Below are positions 6,413-12,269 of a DNA stretch of 12,269 bases, one piece after another. Made by a program: the position numbers and the translations under genes. The notes below the pieces were generated by a model that did no database searches, was not told where the DNA came from, and saw only the letters and a program-made list of their open reading frames with translations. Positions within the stretch are counted from its first letter, which is position 1, and each line of letters opens with the position of its first letter. The stretch comes from an uncultured Bacteroidales bacterium (GTDB taxonomy: Bacteria > Bacteroidota > Bacteroidia > Bacteroidales > F082): assembly GCA_937902805.1 (NCBI GenBank), contig CALEMB010000061.1, positions 1 to 12,269 on the forward strand, read 5' to 3'.

Positions 6413-6457
6413 TGACTAAATGACTAAATGACTAAATGACTAAATGACTAAATGACT
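6413..6457. repeat. Octamer tandem repeat TGACTAAA, five full copies plus a partial
   Basis: Perfect TGACTAAA units begin at 6413, 6421, 6429, 6437 and 6445, followed by a partial TGACT. Stop codons recur in all three frames on both strands (TGA or TAA on plus, TAG on minus), so it cannot be read through as protein. It lies about 35 bp upstream of the promoter at 6490-6520 and about 65 bp upstream of the leftward promoter at 6317-6348. Slippage could change spacing for a regulator, but cannot switch a reading frame. Confidence 0.9.
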
Positions 6458-6489
6458 GCAACGCTCCACCTCTTTTTCGAGCAAAAACC

Positions 6490-6520
6490 TTGCAGAATCC
6501 AGATTTTTTGTTTAACTTTG
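6490..6520 (+). promoter_or_regulatory. Complete plus-strand Bacteroidetes promoter
   Basis: TTG at 6490-6492, a 20-bp spacer and TAACTTTG at 6513-6520 match the -33/-7 consensus. The predicted transcription start is near 6527, 15 nt before an ATG at 6542. It is the only strong rightward promoter in the window and points toward the 3' end of the helix-hairpin-helix gene. Confidence 0.6.
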
Positions 6521-6541
6521 CAGACGCAAAACAAAGCACGA

Positions 6542-6649
6542 ATGAACTATATTCATCTTCGTAACTATCTGTGTTCCTGCACAATAGAATACATAGATAG
6601 ACTCACTCCCTGTCGAAGCATTATAACTCATTCATTCCCAGTATCTTAA
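6542..6649 (+). CDS. Possible 35-aa small protein behind a strong promoter
   Basis: The ORF starts MNYIHLRNYLCSCTIEY and ends in TAA at 6647-6649. I recognise no family. In its favour, the ATG is 15 nt downstream of the predicted start of a full-consensus promoter, with an A-rich leader as is usual in Bacteroidetes. The three Cys residues and basic N-terminus are unremarkable. Against it, it is very short, has no neighbour on the same strand and could be the 5' stub of a gene lost in the surrounding decay. A longer reading of the same frame begins at 6452 but would span the promoter, so I reject that start. Confidence 0.3.
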   Translation: MNYIHLRNYLCSCTIEYIDRLTPCRSIITHSFPVS

Positions 6650-6664
6650 ATCAAGAAAGACGAT

Positions 6665-6753
6665 AGCAACTCTATAGCAACGCTATACCAAGCCTATACC
6701 TACTCTATTGCACCTCTGAGGTAGCTCTGAGATAACCCTGAGGTAGCTCTATG
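6665..6753. repeat. Array of eight degenerate 11-bp units
   Basis: Consecutive units are AGCAACTCTAT, AGCAACGCTAT, ACCAAGCCTAT, ACCTACTCTAT, TGCACCTCTGAG (12 bp), GTAGCTCTGAG, ATAACCCTGAG and GTAGCTCTATG. Each ends in CTAT or CTGAG, so the period is about one helical turn. The period is not a multiple of three and no ORF spans it. It lies in the convergent gap downstream of the helix-hairpin-helix gene. Confidence 0.75.
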
Positions 6754-6754
6754 A

Positions 6755-6788
6755 CTCCTCCCTGAGGGCAACGTGTGGGCGGGAGGAG
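6755..6788 (-). terminator. GC-rich hairpin after the helix-hairpin-helix gene, possible terminator
   Basis: CTCCTCCC (6755-6762) pairs perfectly with GGGAGGAG (6781-6788) across an 18-nt loop. It starts 29 nt after the stop codon of the minus-strand gene ending at 6818. No T-tract follows on either strand, so intrinsic termination is not certain; it may instead stabilise the 3' end of the mRNA. Confidence 0.4.
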
Positions 6789-6817
6789 AACAGGAAGAGG
6801 CAGGCATAAGATTTCAA

Positions 6818-7738
6818 CTAATACCTCACATAGCGTTCCAACAAGGGGTTCACCTCCCCTTCCTCTTGAAGCAGTGCCTCCAACTGCGCCCAGTTCTTGA
6901 TCATTCCCCTACTCTCGCGCTGCCTGAAGATGCGCTTCACCTGCTCGTAGCTGAGATAGGGATGATGCACCAAGGTCTTGAAATCGTCGCGATTGACATC
7001 GATTTTTCTCAGCTCGACCTCACCTATTAAAACATAAGGTTGTATCGTGTTGAATCGGGCCGAGTCCATGCCTTTCACGTCACGCAATTGTTCCTTGTCA
7101 ACGAAACCGCCTAGTTTCTCTCGGAAGGCAATGATGCGCATGGCTGTGTAACCGCCAATCTGCGGCAGCTCCTCCAAAAGTGCCGAGTCCGCCTTGTTCA
7201 AGTCGACCATGGGGATGGCTTTCATTTCTGGTTTGGCGGTCGTTGAACTGGCTCCTGAGCCTTTCGAAGGAGTCGAAACGCCGCTTTGTGCAGCGGTTTT
7301 AGTGTTTCTGCTGCGTGATACCTCGGGTAGCACGATATAAGGTTCCAGCTGCGCAAAATCTTCCTCGCTTATGGTATACAGTTTACCAAGGTCACTCTTC
7401 ACATAGAACTTGCCACCTTTCGCGCGATAGTTCAAGATGTTGTGCACTTGTCGGTCTGTCAATCCCATACGCAGACCTTCTTCTTCCGTCATAGTGTTGG
7501 GATTGAAGGGAAACGGATGCAATTTCGTGTTTTCTGTGACTTGCTGCCTTTGTGCTTCGATAGCGTTTTGCCGCAAGGCCAACAAGGAATCAAGATTGTG
7601 CAAGGATGCATCGGTCAGCGACTTACGAGAAGGGCGGAACAAGCACAACAGTATCAAGATAAGGATGGTCGCCAAAATGGCGATAACGGCAACACGCTCA
7701 CCTTTGCTAAAGGAAAACCATTTGCGCAAAGATTCCAT
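6818..7738 (-). CDS. Membrane-anchored helix-hairpin-helix protein, 306 aa
   Basis: The protein has a short basic N-terminus, one hydrophobic segment at about 15-34 and then a soluble part with three helix-hairpin-helix regions. These are 84-137 (MGLTDRQVHNILNYRAKGG, DLGKLYTI), 178-237 (ComEA-like: VDLNKADSALLEELPQIGG, then GGFVDKEQLRDVKGM) and 245-304 (IDVNRDDFKTLVHHPYLSY). Such pairs bind DNA non-specifically in ComEA-type proteins; whether this one binds DNA is inference. The linker at 152-164 (SGVSTPSKGSGAS) is encoded by a REP-like repeat. The ATG at 7738 is 3 nt after the transporter stop codon, so translation is probably coupled. The family is common in Bacteroidetes and its role is not established. 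Confidence 0.9.
   Translation of the reverse strand: MESLRKWFSFSKGERVAVIAILATILILILLCLFRPSRKSLTDASLHNLDSLLALRQNAIEAQRQQVTENTKLHPFPFNPNTMTEEEGLRMGLTDRQVHNILNYRAKGGKFYVKSDLGKLYTISEEDFAQLEPYIVLPEVSRSRNTKTAAQSGVSTPSKGSGASSTTAKPEMKAIPMVDLNKADSALLEELPQIGGYTAMRIIAFREKLGGFVDKEQLRDVKGMDSARFNTIQPYVLIGEVELRKIDVNRDDFKTLVHHPYLSYEQVKRIFRQRESRGMIKNWAQLEALLQEEGEVNPLLERYVRY
7247..7285 (+). repeat. REP-like Bacteroidetes repeat inside the helix-hairpin-helix gene
   Basis: The plus strand reads CTCCTGAGCCTTTCGAAGG and then AGTCGAAACG, resembling the dispersed CCTGAGCCTGTCGAAGGG-type repeats found across Bacteroidetes genomes. It encodes the linker residues 152-164 on the opposite strand, between two folded domains, without breaking the frame. 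A related element lies at 10841-10901. Confidence 0.5.
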
Positions 7739-7741
7739 AGG

Positions 7742-9094
7742 TTAATGCATCAATCCGCTGACGAAGACAAGGGCGATAGCGATAGGAGCCAAGTAACGGA
7801 TGATAAAGAAGATAATCTTCTTCAGTGAAGCTTTGATGGTGCCTTCATTGCTGATTTCATTGTAGAAATTCACCTTGCCCAACTTCCAGCCCACGAAGAT
7901 GACGATGAACAAACCACCAAGAGGCAGCATGATTTCGGACGAGAGGAAGTCAAGAAGGTCGAAAACGGTCTTGCCGCCAATGGCCAAAGGAGTATTTTGC
8001 ATCAAACTCAACGACGCAAAGCATCCAAGTACCAACGAGGCAGCACAAGCAATGATTGTTGCCTTCGTGCGTTTTAAATGTAACTCATCGGTAAGGTAAG
8101 CCACCATAACCTCGAGCAGCGAAATCGTTGAGGTCAATGCGGCAATGGCCAACAACACAAAGAAGATGATACAGAAGAAATAGCCTCCTGCCATCTGGTT
8201 GAAAATCATCGGGATTGTATTAAACACCAATCCCATACCAGCAGTAGGACGAATGCCGAACGAGAATGCCGCTGGGAAGATGACAAGACCCGCCAGAATG
8301 GCAACCAAGGTATCTGCAACCACTACAGAGAAGGCGGTGGAAGTCAAGTTGTCATTTTTCTTCACGTATGAGCCGTATGTGATGAGCACACCCATGCCGA
8401 GACTCAGGGAGAAGAAACTCTGACCCATAGCTTCGATAAGCACTTTACCCGTAATCTTGGTGAAATCAGGCTTGAAAAGGAAAGTCAAACCTTTCACGGC
8501 GCCAGGCATAGTTACGGAGCGAATGCCCAAAACAATCAGGATAACCAACAGCATGGGCATAAGAATCTTGGAATATTTCTCGATGCCGTTTTGTACGCCT
8601 TTGAAAACCACAAAGCCAGTCAAGAAGATAAACGCGGTTTGCCAGACGATGTTTCGCCAACCCGAACTATGGAAGTCGCTGAAATCTTGCTCGATAGCCG
8701 CCAAATCCTTGCCGTGGAACGAATTGCCCACCGCTTTGATGACGTATTCCAAGGTCCAGCCTGCCACGGTGGAATAGAACGCAAAGATGAGGAGACCGCT
8801 CAACACGCCCATATAACCGACCAAAGGCCACTTTGACCCTGGTGCCAACTTCTTGAAGGATCCAACCGTATTGCTTTGTGAGCGACGACCGATGACCAAT
8901 TCAGAGAGCATCACGGGAATACCTAATAAAACGACGAGAGCCAAATATACCAATAGAAATGCAGCACCACCGTTCTCGCCTACCTCACAGGGAAAGCGGT
9001 AAATATTACCCAAACCGATGGCCGAACCTGCCGCGGCTGCAATGATGCCTAGCTTTGAACCAAAACCATCGCGTTTTTTCTTTTCTTCTGCCAT
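7742..9094 (-). CDS. Sodium-dependent transporter of the SNF/NSS family, 450 aa
   Basis: This is a secondary transporter of the neurotransmitter:sodium symporter family (LeuT fold), which imports amino acids or related solutes with Na+ across the inner membrane. Residues 22-35 (AGSAIGLGNIYRFP) are the TM1 signature. Asn30 is at the place of LeuT Asn27, and ENGGAAF follows. The position of LeuT Asn21 is Ser24, as seen in other bacterial members. The rest alternates hydrophobic segments, consistent with 11-12 TMs, and the length is normal (about 450). The substrate cannot be read from the sequence; amino acids such as tryptophan or tyrosine are typical for bacterial relatives. It starts 81 nt after the upp stop, and I found no clear promoter in that gap. 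The downstream gene starts 3 nt after its stop. Confidence 0.95.
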   Translation of the reverse strand: MAEEKKKRDGFGSKLGIIAAAAGSAIGLGNIYRFPCEVGENGGAAFLLVYLALVVLLGIPVMLSELVIGRRSQSNTVGSFKKLAPGSKWPLVGYMGVLSGLLIFAFYSTVAGWTLEYVIKAVGNSFHGKDLAAIEQDFSDFHSSGWRNIVWQTAFIFLTGFVVFKGVQNGIEKYSKILMPMLLVILIVLGIRSVTMPGAVKGLTFLFKPDFTKITGKVLIEAMGQSFFSLSLGMGVLITYGSYVKKNDNLTSTAFSVVVADTLVAILAGLVIFPAAFSFGIRPTAGMGLVFNTIPMIFNQMAGGYFFCIIFFVLLAIAALTSTISLLEVMVAYLTDELHLKRTKATIIACAASLVLGCFASLSLMQNTPLAIGGKTVFDLLDFLSSEIMLPLGGLFIVIFVGWKLGKVNFYNEISNEGTIKASLKKIIFFIIRYLAPIAIALVFVSGLMH

Positions 9095-9139
9095 AATTTA
9101 TTTTATTGTTTGTCAATTTAGTCTACATCACGACATAAC

Positions 9140-9157
9140 ACGAGTTTATCTCGCGTC
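9140..9157 (-). terminator. Weak hairpin between upp and the transporter gene
   Basis: Plus-strand CACGAG and CTCGCG flank TTTAT, giving a stem of 5 pairs in 6 positions. It lies about 20-40 nt after the upp stop codon. It is short, imperfect and has no T-tract, so a terminator or attenuator role is only a possibility. Confidence 0.2.
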
Positions 9158-9175
9158 ACAAATCCAGTTTTAAAT

Positions 9176-9835
9176 TTATCGTTTCTCGCCGTATGCCAAA
9201 TCACCCACGTCACCGATGCCGGGGACAACGTATGCACGGGCCGTCAGTTCCTCGTCAATACTGCCCACCCAGATGGTCACGGGAAGGCGCGACATGGTAC
9301 GTTTCACGTAGTCCAAACCATCTTGGCTGGCCACGGCCACAGCAATATGAATCTCCTTAGGCGTCATCTCGTCCATCAAGCCTTTGAGGGTCTTCACAAT
9401 GGATTCTCCAGTCGCCAGCAACGGGTCGCAAAGGATCAGGATGCGGCCTTCCAGGTCGGGCGACGAGAAATATTCCACACGAATCTCGGAGTCTTCCTCG
9501 TTCTTGTCGTATTTGCGATAGGCAGCGATGAAGGCACTGTCAGCTTGGTCAAGCATGCTTAACATTCCGTTATGGAATGGCAAACCTGCACGCAGTATAG
9601 TAGCAATGACAGGTTGCTCGTGCATCGTCCGTATCTCCTTGACGCCCAATGGCGTAGCTACCTCTTCATCATCGTACTCAAAGGACTTGCTGATCTCGTA
9701 GGCCATAACTTCGCCGACACGTTCGAGGTTCCGGCGAAAACGCATGCGGTCTTGTTGAATGACAGCGTCACGCAGTTCAGCCATGTATTGGTTAAAGACA
9801 CTGTCGGTTTTCTCTAAATTGTGAACTTCAATCAT
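9176..9835 (-). CDS. upp: Uracil phosphoribosyltransferase, 219 aa
   Basis: The enzyme makes UMP from uracil and PRPP in cytoplasmic pyrimidine salvage. Residues 134-145 (ILCDPLLATGES) are the PRPP-binding loop (usual form DPMLATGGS). Residues 202-216 (YVVPGIGDVGDLAYG) are the uracil-binding segment (usual form PGLGDAGDR-x-FG). RAGLPFHNGML at 82-92 is also diagnostic. The length is slightly above the roughly 208 residues of enterobacterial Upp. The Leu-Ala-Tyr in place of Arg-x-Phe near the uracil site fits a Bacteroidetes variant. It has its own promoter (9861-9893), separating it from the acyltransferase gene 59 nt upstream. The ATG at 9835 gives a sensible leader. Confidence 0.96.
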   Translation of the reverse strand: MIEVHNLEKTDSVFNQYMAELRDAVIQQDRMRFRRNLERVGEVMAYEISKSFEYDDEEVATPLGVKEIRTMHEQPVIATILRAGLPFHNGMLSMLDQADSAFIAAYRKYDKNEEDSEIRVEYFSSPDLEGRILILCDPLLATGESIVKTLKGLMDEMTPKEIHIAVAVASQDGLDYVKRTMSRLPVTIWVGSIDEELTARAYVVPGIGDVGDLAYGEKR

Positions 9836-9860
9836 CGTGTTGGCGTTTTTCTATTGGGGA

Positions 9861-9893
9861 CAAAAATAGGCCTTTTTTAAATACGGAGCAAAA
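9861..9893 (-). promoter_or_regulatory. Promoter of upp
   Basis: On the minus strand TTTTG (9889-9893), a 20-bp spacer and TATTTTTG (9861-9868) match the Bacteroidetes -33/-7 consensus in full. The -33 element starts 2 nt after the stop codon of the upstream gene (9895-9897). The predicted transcription start is about 20 nt before the ATG at 9835, giving a short leader. Confidence 0.75.
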
Positions 9894-9894
9894 T

Positions 9895-10830
9895 TTATTT
9901 CAATTTCTTTTGCTTCCAAAGCTTCAACAAAGCCTTGCCTATGGGCGAAAGGCGGTTGAACGAGTAGCCGGGATATTGCACCTCCTCGCCCCCAAAACCG
10001 AGATAGAAACGTGATAAATTCTCGTCGTCTGAGCCTTCAAAATCGAATGTGATCCGCTGGTTGGCATAGCGTTGTATCACTTTGTCGAGGAGGTAGGTCA
10101 TGGCTTGGCGTTGCTTGCCTTCCTCGGTGAGGCCCGAAAACAGGAAGGTGATGCGGTGGTCGGTCTTCATGAAGATGGCCGCACAAAGCAACTGCCCCAC
10201 CCCTTTCTCCGTCACGCCCAAGATGAAGGCAGCCCTACGGTTGACGGCAACTTTTGTCAAGGTGGTCAATCGGGCATATTCGGCATCACCCCATTTGTCC
10301 AACAAAGCCCCACGGTTGTCGGTGAACAGTGCCACCACATGGTAAGGGATGACTGTGTCGACGAGCTGTAAATTGTTATTCTCAGCCTTGGCCAAATTGC
10401 GTTTCGTGTTGGTATGGTAATTGGAACGGATAGCCTCGTAATCTTGGTTTAAATCAAGTAATACATTTCTATGATAATCAAATCTTTCAATACTTTTATC
10501 TAGAGTATTACTTTCGTTTAAACGAATCTCCGAGAAACGGTATTTCTCTGGGATTGCTTTCAAAAAAGCCTCCAACTTTTCCGCCGTCATAGGTGACTCG
10601 GAAAACACACCCAACTGTTGCACGAAATAAGGCTGGAAAAGATAGTTGACTCCGAACTTCTTACCGCCTGTCAACGGCATCACTGCATGATAATCGTCTT
10701 CCACCAAGGCTTCCCAACCAGGATGAACGATGTCGAGATACCACGAGAAGGCGTAAATATTGCCACATTCGGCAATGGTGGCATCCCATTGTTTCAAGTC
10801 GATTTCGTTATGGTGGAGGTATTGGATCAT
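9895..10830 (-). CDS. FemAB/BioF2-like GNAT acyltransferase, 311 aa
   Basis: The protein belongs to the GNAT fold group of FemAB/BioF2-like enzymes (GNAT_6 type). Residues 130-150 carry the characteristic NYHTNTKRNLAKAE segment. Residues 212-245 (LLCAAIFMKTDHRITFLFSG, then the AMTYLL helix) form the acyl-CoA or acyl-donor site. FDFEGSDDENLSRFYLGFGG (263-282) is the usual FDFEGS/FYxxFG ending. Donor and acceptor are unknown; relatives modify envelope sugars or peptides. I place the start at the ATG at 10830, 7 nt after the deacetylase stop (10838), not at the upstream in-frame ATG at 10968, which would overlap that gene by 131 nt and add a tail unlike the family. It is probably co-transcribed with the deacetylase. 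The C-terminus is Lys-rich. Confidence 0.88.
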   Translation of the reverse strand: MIQYLHHNEIDLKQWDATIAECGNIYAFSWYLDIVHPGWEALVEDDYHAVMPLTGGKKFGVNYLFQPYFVQQLGVFSESPMTAEKLEAFLKAIPEKYRFSEIRLNESNTLDKSIERFDYHRNVLLDLNQDYEAIRSNYHTNTKRNLAKAENNNLQLVDTVIPYHVVALFTDNRGALLDKWGDAEYARLTTLTKVAVNRRAAFILGVTEKGVGQLLCAAIFMKTDHRITFLFSGLTEEGKQRQAMTYLLDKVIQRYANQRITFDFEGSDDENLSRFYLGFGGEEVQYPGYSFNRLSPIGKALLKLWKQKKLK

Positions 10831-10837
10831 TGTAGAA

Positions 10838-12208
10838 TCATTGTGTAATTGACGGCCCTTCGATGCTTCGACTGCACTCAGCAACAGCAGGCTCAGGGAC
10901 CTGGGTAATATATTCCAAAAGTTGTCGATACATTTCGGGCCAACCCACCCAGCGTTTCTCGCCGCCAAGGGTTTCGTTGTGTGTGAGATAGATGAACGTC
11001 CCGCCCACGGCTTTCACTTCGTCAACGAGTTGCTTGGCAAGGATAAGAGAGGCATCCGCATCAAGATTGAGGTAGTCACGCATGGTGCCGTCCATCAAAG
11101 CAAAGGGATGCACGCGTAAGTTGGTAACCATGTCGTTTTCAAGATCATAAAAGCGGAAAGTGCTGGCAATGCCTGCACGGAACCCCGCCTGCGATGCAAA
11201 GCCCATGGTATAATCGTCGCTGATGTCCAACTCAATGAGTTTCTGGTAACTGCGGGGCAGGTTCATCCTCAAGAAATGCTGGCGGCTCTTGGTCAGCGGA
11301 CGGTGCAGGACTTCCGAGAGGCTATCGATTTCATGTTGTAGCTTTGCGGTGTCAAGATAAGACGAAAACGATGGATGTATGCCCACATCGGCATAGTCAC
11401 CCAAATGCTTAATCAGATTGCGAAAAGCTTCTTTTCGGAGTGAAATGTTCTTGTCGTTGGTGTCGTATTCGCCACAAAGGATGAAATATATCGGCTTGAG
11501 TTTGAACTCTTTCTGCAACTCGAACTGGAAATCGAAGGAATCGAAAGGGTCTTTGCGCTTGCCTCGTAGTACCTCATAGCGTTCCTTGAATTGATTTCGG
11601 TCTCTGGCCGACAAATCCTTGATAAAGCCACCCAACGTCCTATAAAAGCCTTTATGCTTATACGCCCATGCGGCATCCACATCGTAAGTCGGGATAAACA
11701 CAAAGTTCGGGGTCTTGATGGGCAGGTCGGGATAGCAACTTTGCAAACGTTTTCCCAAGGCTATAGCCCAAATGTTGACCAACGGCTTCTGTAACATGCC
11801 GTTCCCAAACATCCATGTCGACTCAGCCTGAAAACGGCCGTATTTGTCACGCACTTGAGAAAGGTACTCTTCGTAACGTGAAACCAGAAAAAACGAGGCC
11901 GCAAACACATCGAAGGGCACGAGATTACCGTTACCGTATACCGCAAAAGGTGCCACGGTATCCTCAAAATCGATGGTACGGAAACTCTGCTCGTGGATAT
12001 GACGCTCAAAAAGCAGGTCCACAGCCTTCACAAAAGGCTCGTCTCCAACACGTTGATGACCATAATGCAGTTTTGGTCCGTCAAAAGCCTTGAATTGCTC
12101 GGCATCGGTGGTGAATTCGAAATCAAGCCCAAGCAATCGCTTGAACATCAAATCGAAGACATACATCACGCGTCCGGTGACCTTTGGAACCAAAACCAGC
12201 ATTTTCAT
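10838..12208 (-). CDS. CE4-like polysaccharide deacetylase family protein with DUF7033-type N-terminus, 456 aa
   Basis: This resembles the Bacteroidetes polysaccharide-deacetylase proteins that carry an extra N-terminal domain (DUF7033 type, about 1-165). The CE4-like part starts at IPTYDVDAA (172-180), which supplies the catalytic and metal-binding Asp pair of motif 1. GIHPS (276-280) stands in for the metal-binding His motif. RQHFLRMNLP (309-318), RVHP (365-368) and YLTHNE (407-412) are later conserved segments. CE4 enzymes remove N- or O-acetyl groups from polysaccharides or peptidoglycan. There is no signal peptide, so it may act in the cytoplasm or be a non-classical member. The start is the ATG at 12208. 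A GTG at 12214 is in frame but overlaps the -7 promoter box. The last 19 residues (438-456) are encoded by a REP-like repeat. The acyltransferase gene follows 7 nt later. Confidence 0.88.
   Translation of the reverse strand: MKMLVLVPKVTGRVMYVFDLMFKRLLGLDFEFTTDAEQFKAFDGPKLHYGHQRVGDEPFVKAVDLLFERHIHEQSFRTIDFEDTVAPFAVYGNGNLVPFDVFAASFFLVSRYEEYLSQVRDKYGRFQAESTWMFGNGMLQKPLVNIWAIALGKRLQSCYPDLPIKTPNFVFIPTYDVDAAWAYKHKGFYRTLGGFIKDLSARDRNQFKERYEVLRGKRKDPFDSFDFQFELQKEFKLKPIYFILCGEYDTNDKNISLRKEAFRNLIKHLGDYADVGIHPSFSSYLDTAKLQHEIDSLSEVLHRPLTKSRQHFLRMNLPRSYQKLIELDISDDYTMGFASQAGFRAGIASTFRFYDLENDMVTNLRVHPFALMDGTMRDYLNLDADASLILAKQLVDEVKAVGGTFIYLTHNETLGGEKRWVGWPEMYRQLLEYITQVPEPAVAECSRSIEGPSITQ
10841..10901 (-). 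repeat. REP-like Bacteroidetes repeat forming the deacetylase C-terminus
   Basis: The minus strand reads CCTGAGCCTGCTGTTGCTGA, then GTGCAGTCGAAGC and ATCGAAGGGCC. This resembles the dispersed CCTGAGCCTGTCGAAGGG-type and CTTCGACTGCGCTCAG-type repeats of Bacteroidetes. It encodes PEPAVAECSRSIEGPS just before the stop codon. The tail therefore looks acquired, and the ancestral stop may have been near codon 437. Confidence 0.55.
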
Positions 12209-12213
12209 AGGCA

Positions 12214-12249
12214 CAAAGATAGGATGATTTTTGATACAAAATGCAAAAA
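12214..12249 (-). promoter_or_regulatory. Promoter of the deacetylase operon, almost leaderless
   Basis: The minus strand has TATCTTTG at 12214-12221, a full -7 match. Candidate TTTG elements lie 15 bp and 22 bp upstream, neither at the ideal 19-21 bp. The -7 box ends only 5 nt before the ATG at 12208, so transcription should begin at or within a few nt of the start codon. Confidence 0.55.
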
Positions 12250-12269
12250 CCCGAAAAATGTTGCATCTT

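Noticed and set aside
6413..6753. CRISPR array
   Set aside because: The repeats are 8 bp and 11 bp, tandem without spacers, and no cas gene is present.
7437..10371. Several plus-strand ORFs of 65-128 codons opposite the transporter, upp and acyltransferase genes
   Set aside because: They lie opposite recognisable proteins and have no recognisable motifs or promoters of their own.
10831..10968. Upstream in-frame extension of the acyltransferase to an ATG at 10968 (357 aa)
   Set aside because: It would overlap the deacetylase by 131 nt, and its extra 46 residues are just that gene's tail and REP-like repeat read in another frame. The ATG at 10830 fits the family N-terminus.
12209..12214. GTG start two codons upstream of the deacetylase ATG
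   Set aside because: It overlaps the TATCTTTG promoter box and would not be in the transcript.

Overview
The window looks like chromosomal DNA of an uncultured Bacteroidales bacterium (gut- or rumen-type Bacteroidetes). The evidence is a secreted protein built for the type IX secretion system (T9SS), several Bacteroidetes sigma-factor promoters (TTTG or TTG, 20 bp, TAnnTTTG), short A-rich leaders without Shine-Dalgarno sequences, and gene families typical of this group. Every confidently assigned gene is on the minus strand. No rRNA, tRNA or CRISPR array was seen.

Positions 1-5096 hold one open reading frame that leaves the window on the left. It encodes a secreted multidomain protein of at least 1,698 residues with a signal peptide, two duplicated beta-sandwich modules, four fibronectin type III domains, three choice-of-anchor-J/MAM-like domains and the beginning of a C-terminal T9SS sorting domain. 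I read this frame codon by codon and found no internal stop.

Positions 5097-6820 are the accessory, repeat-rich part. They contain a 116-nt imperfect hairpin whose irregular pairs are G-U wobbles only on the minus strand. Next come two 71-bp direct repeats, 575 bp apart, that flank a small MNT-type nucleotidyltransferase gene. Each repeat is internally palindromic with an architecture resembling an integron attC site, so the unit looks like a gene cassette. Beyond it lie a frameshifted fragment of a DUF1016/YhcG-type nuclease gene, several promoters (two sharing a duplicated leader), an octamer tandem repeat, a short plus-strand ORF behind a strong promoter, and an array of degenerate 11-bp units.

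Positions 6818-12208 are a conventional run of minus-strand genes. In transcription order they are a CE4-like polysaccharide deacetylase with a DUF7033-type N-terminus, a FemAB/BioF2-like GNAT acyltransferase 7 nt downstream, uracil phosphoribosyltransferase (upp) with its own promoter, an SNF/NSS sodium-dependent transporter, and a membrane-anchored helix-hairpin-helix protein 3 nt after it. The first two are probably one operon with an envelope or polysaccharide role, upp is pyrimidine salvage, and the last two are probably translationally coupled. Two short REP-like Bacteroidetes repeats lie inside coding sequence, in a linker and in a C-terminal tail.

The most promising undescribed element is the 5191-5988 block: a cassette-like MNT gene between attC-like palindromes, next to a large strand-biased hairpin and a decayed nuclease gene.
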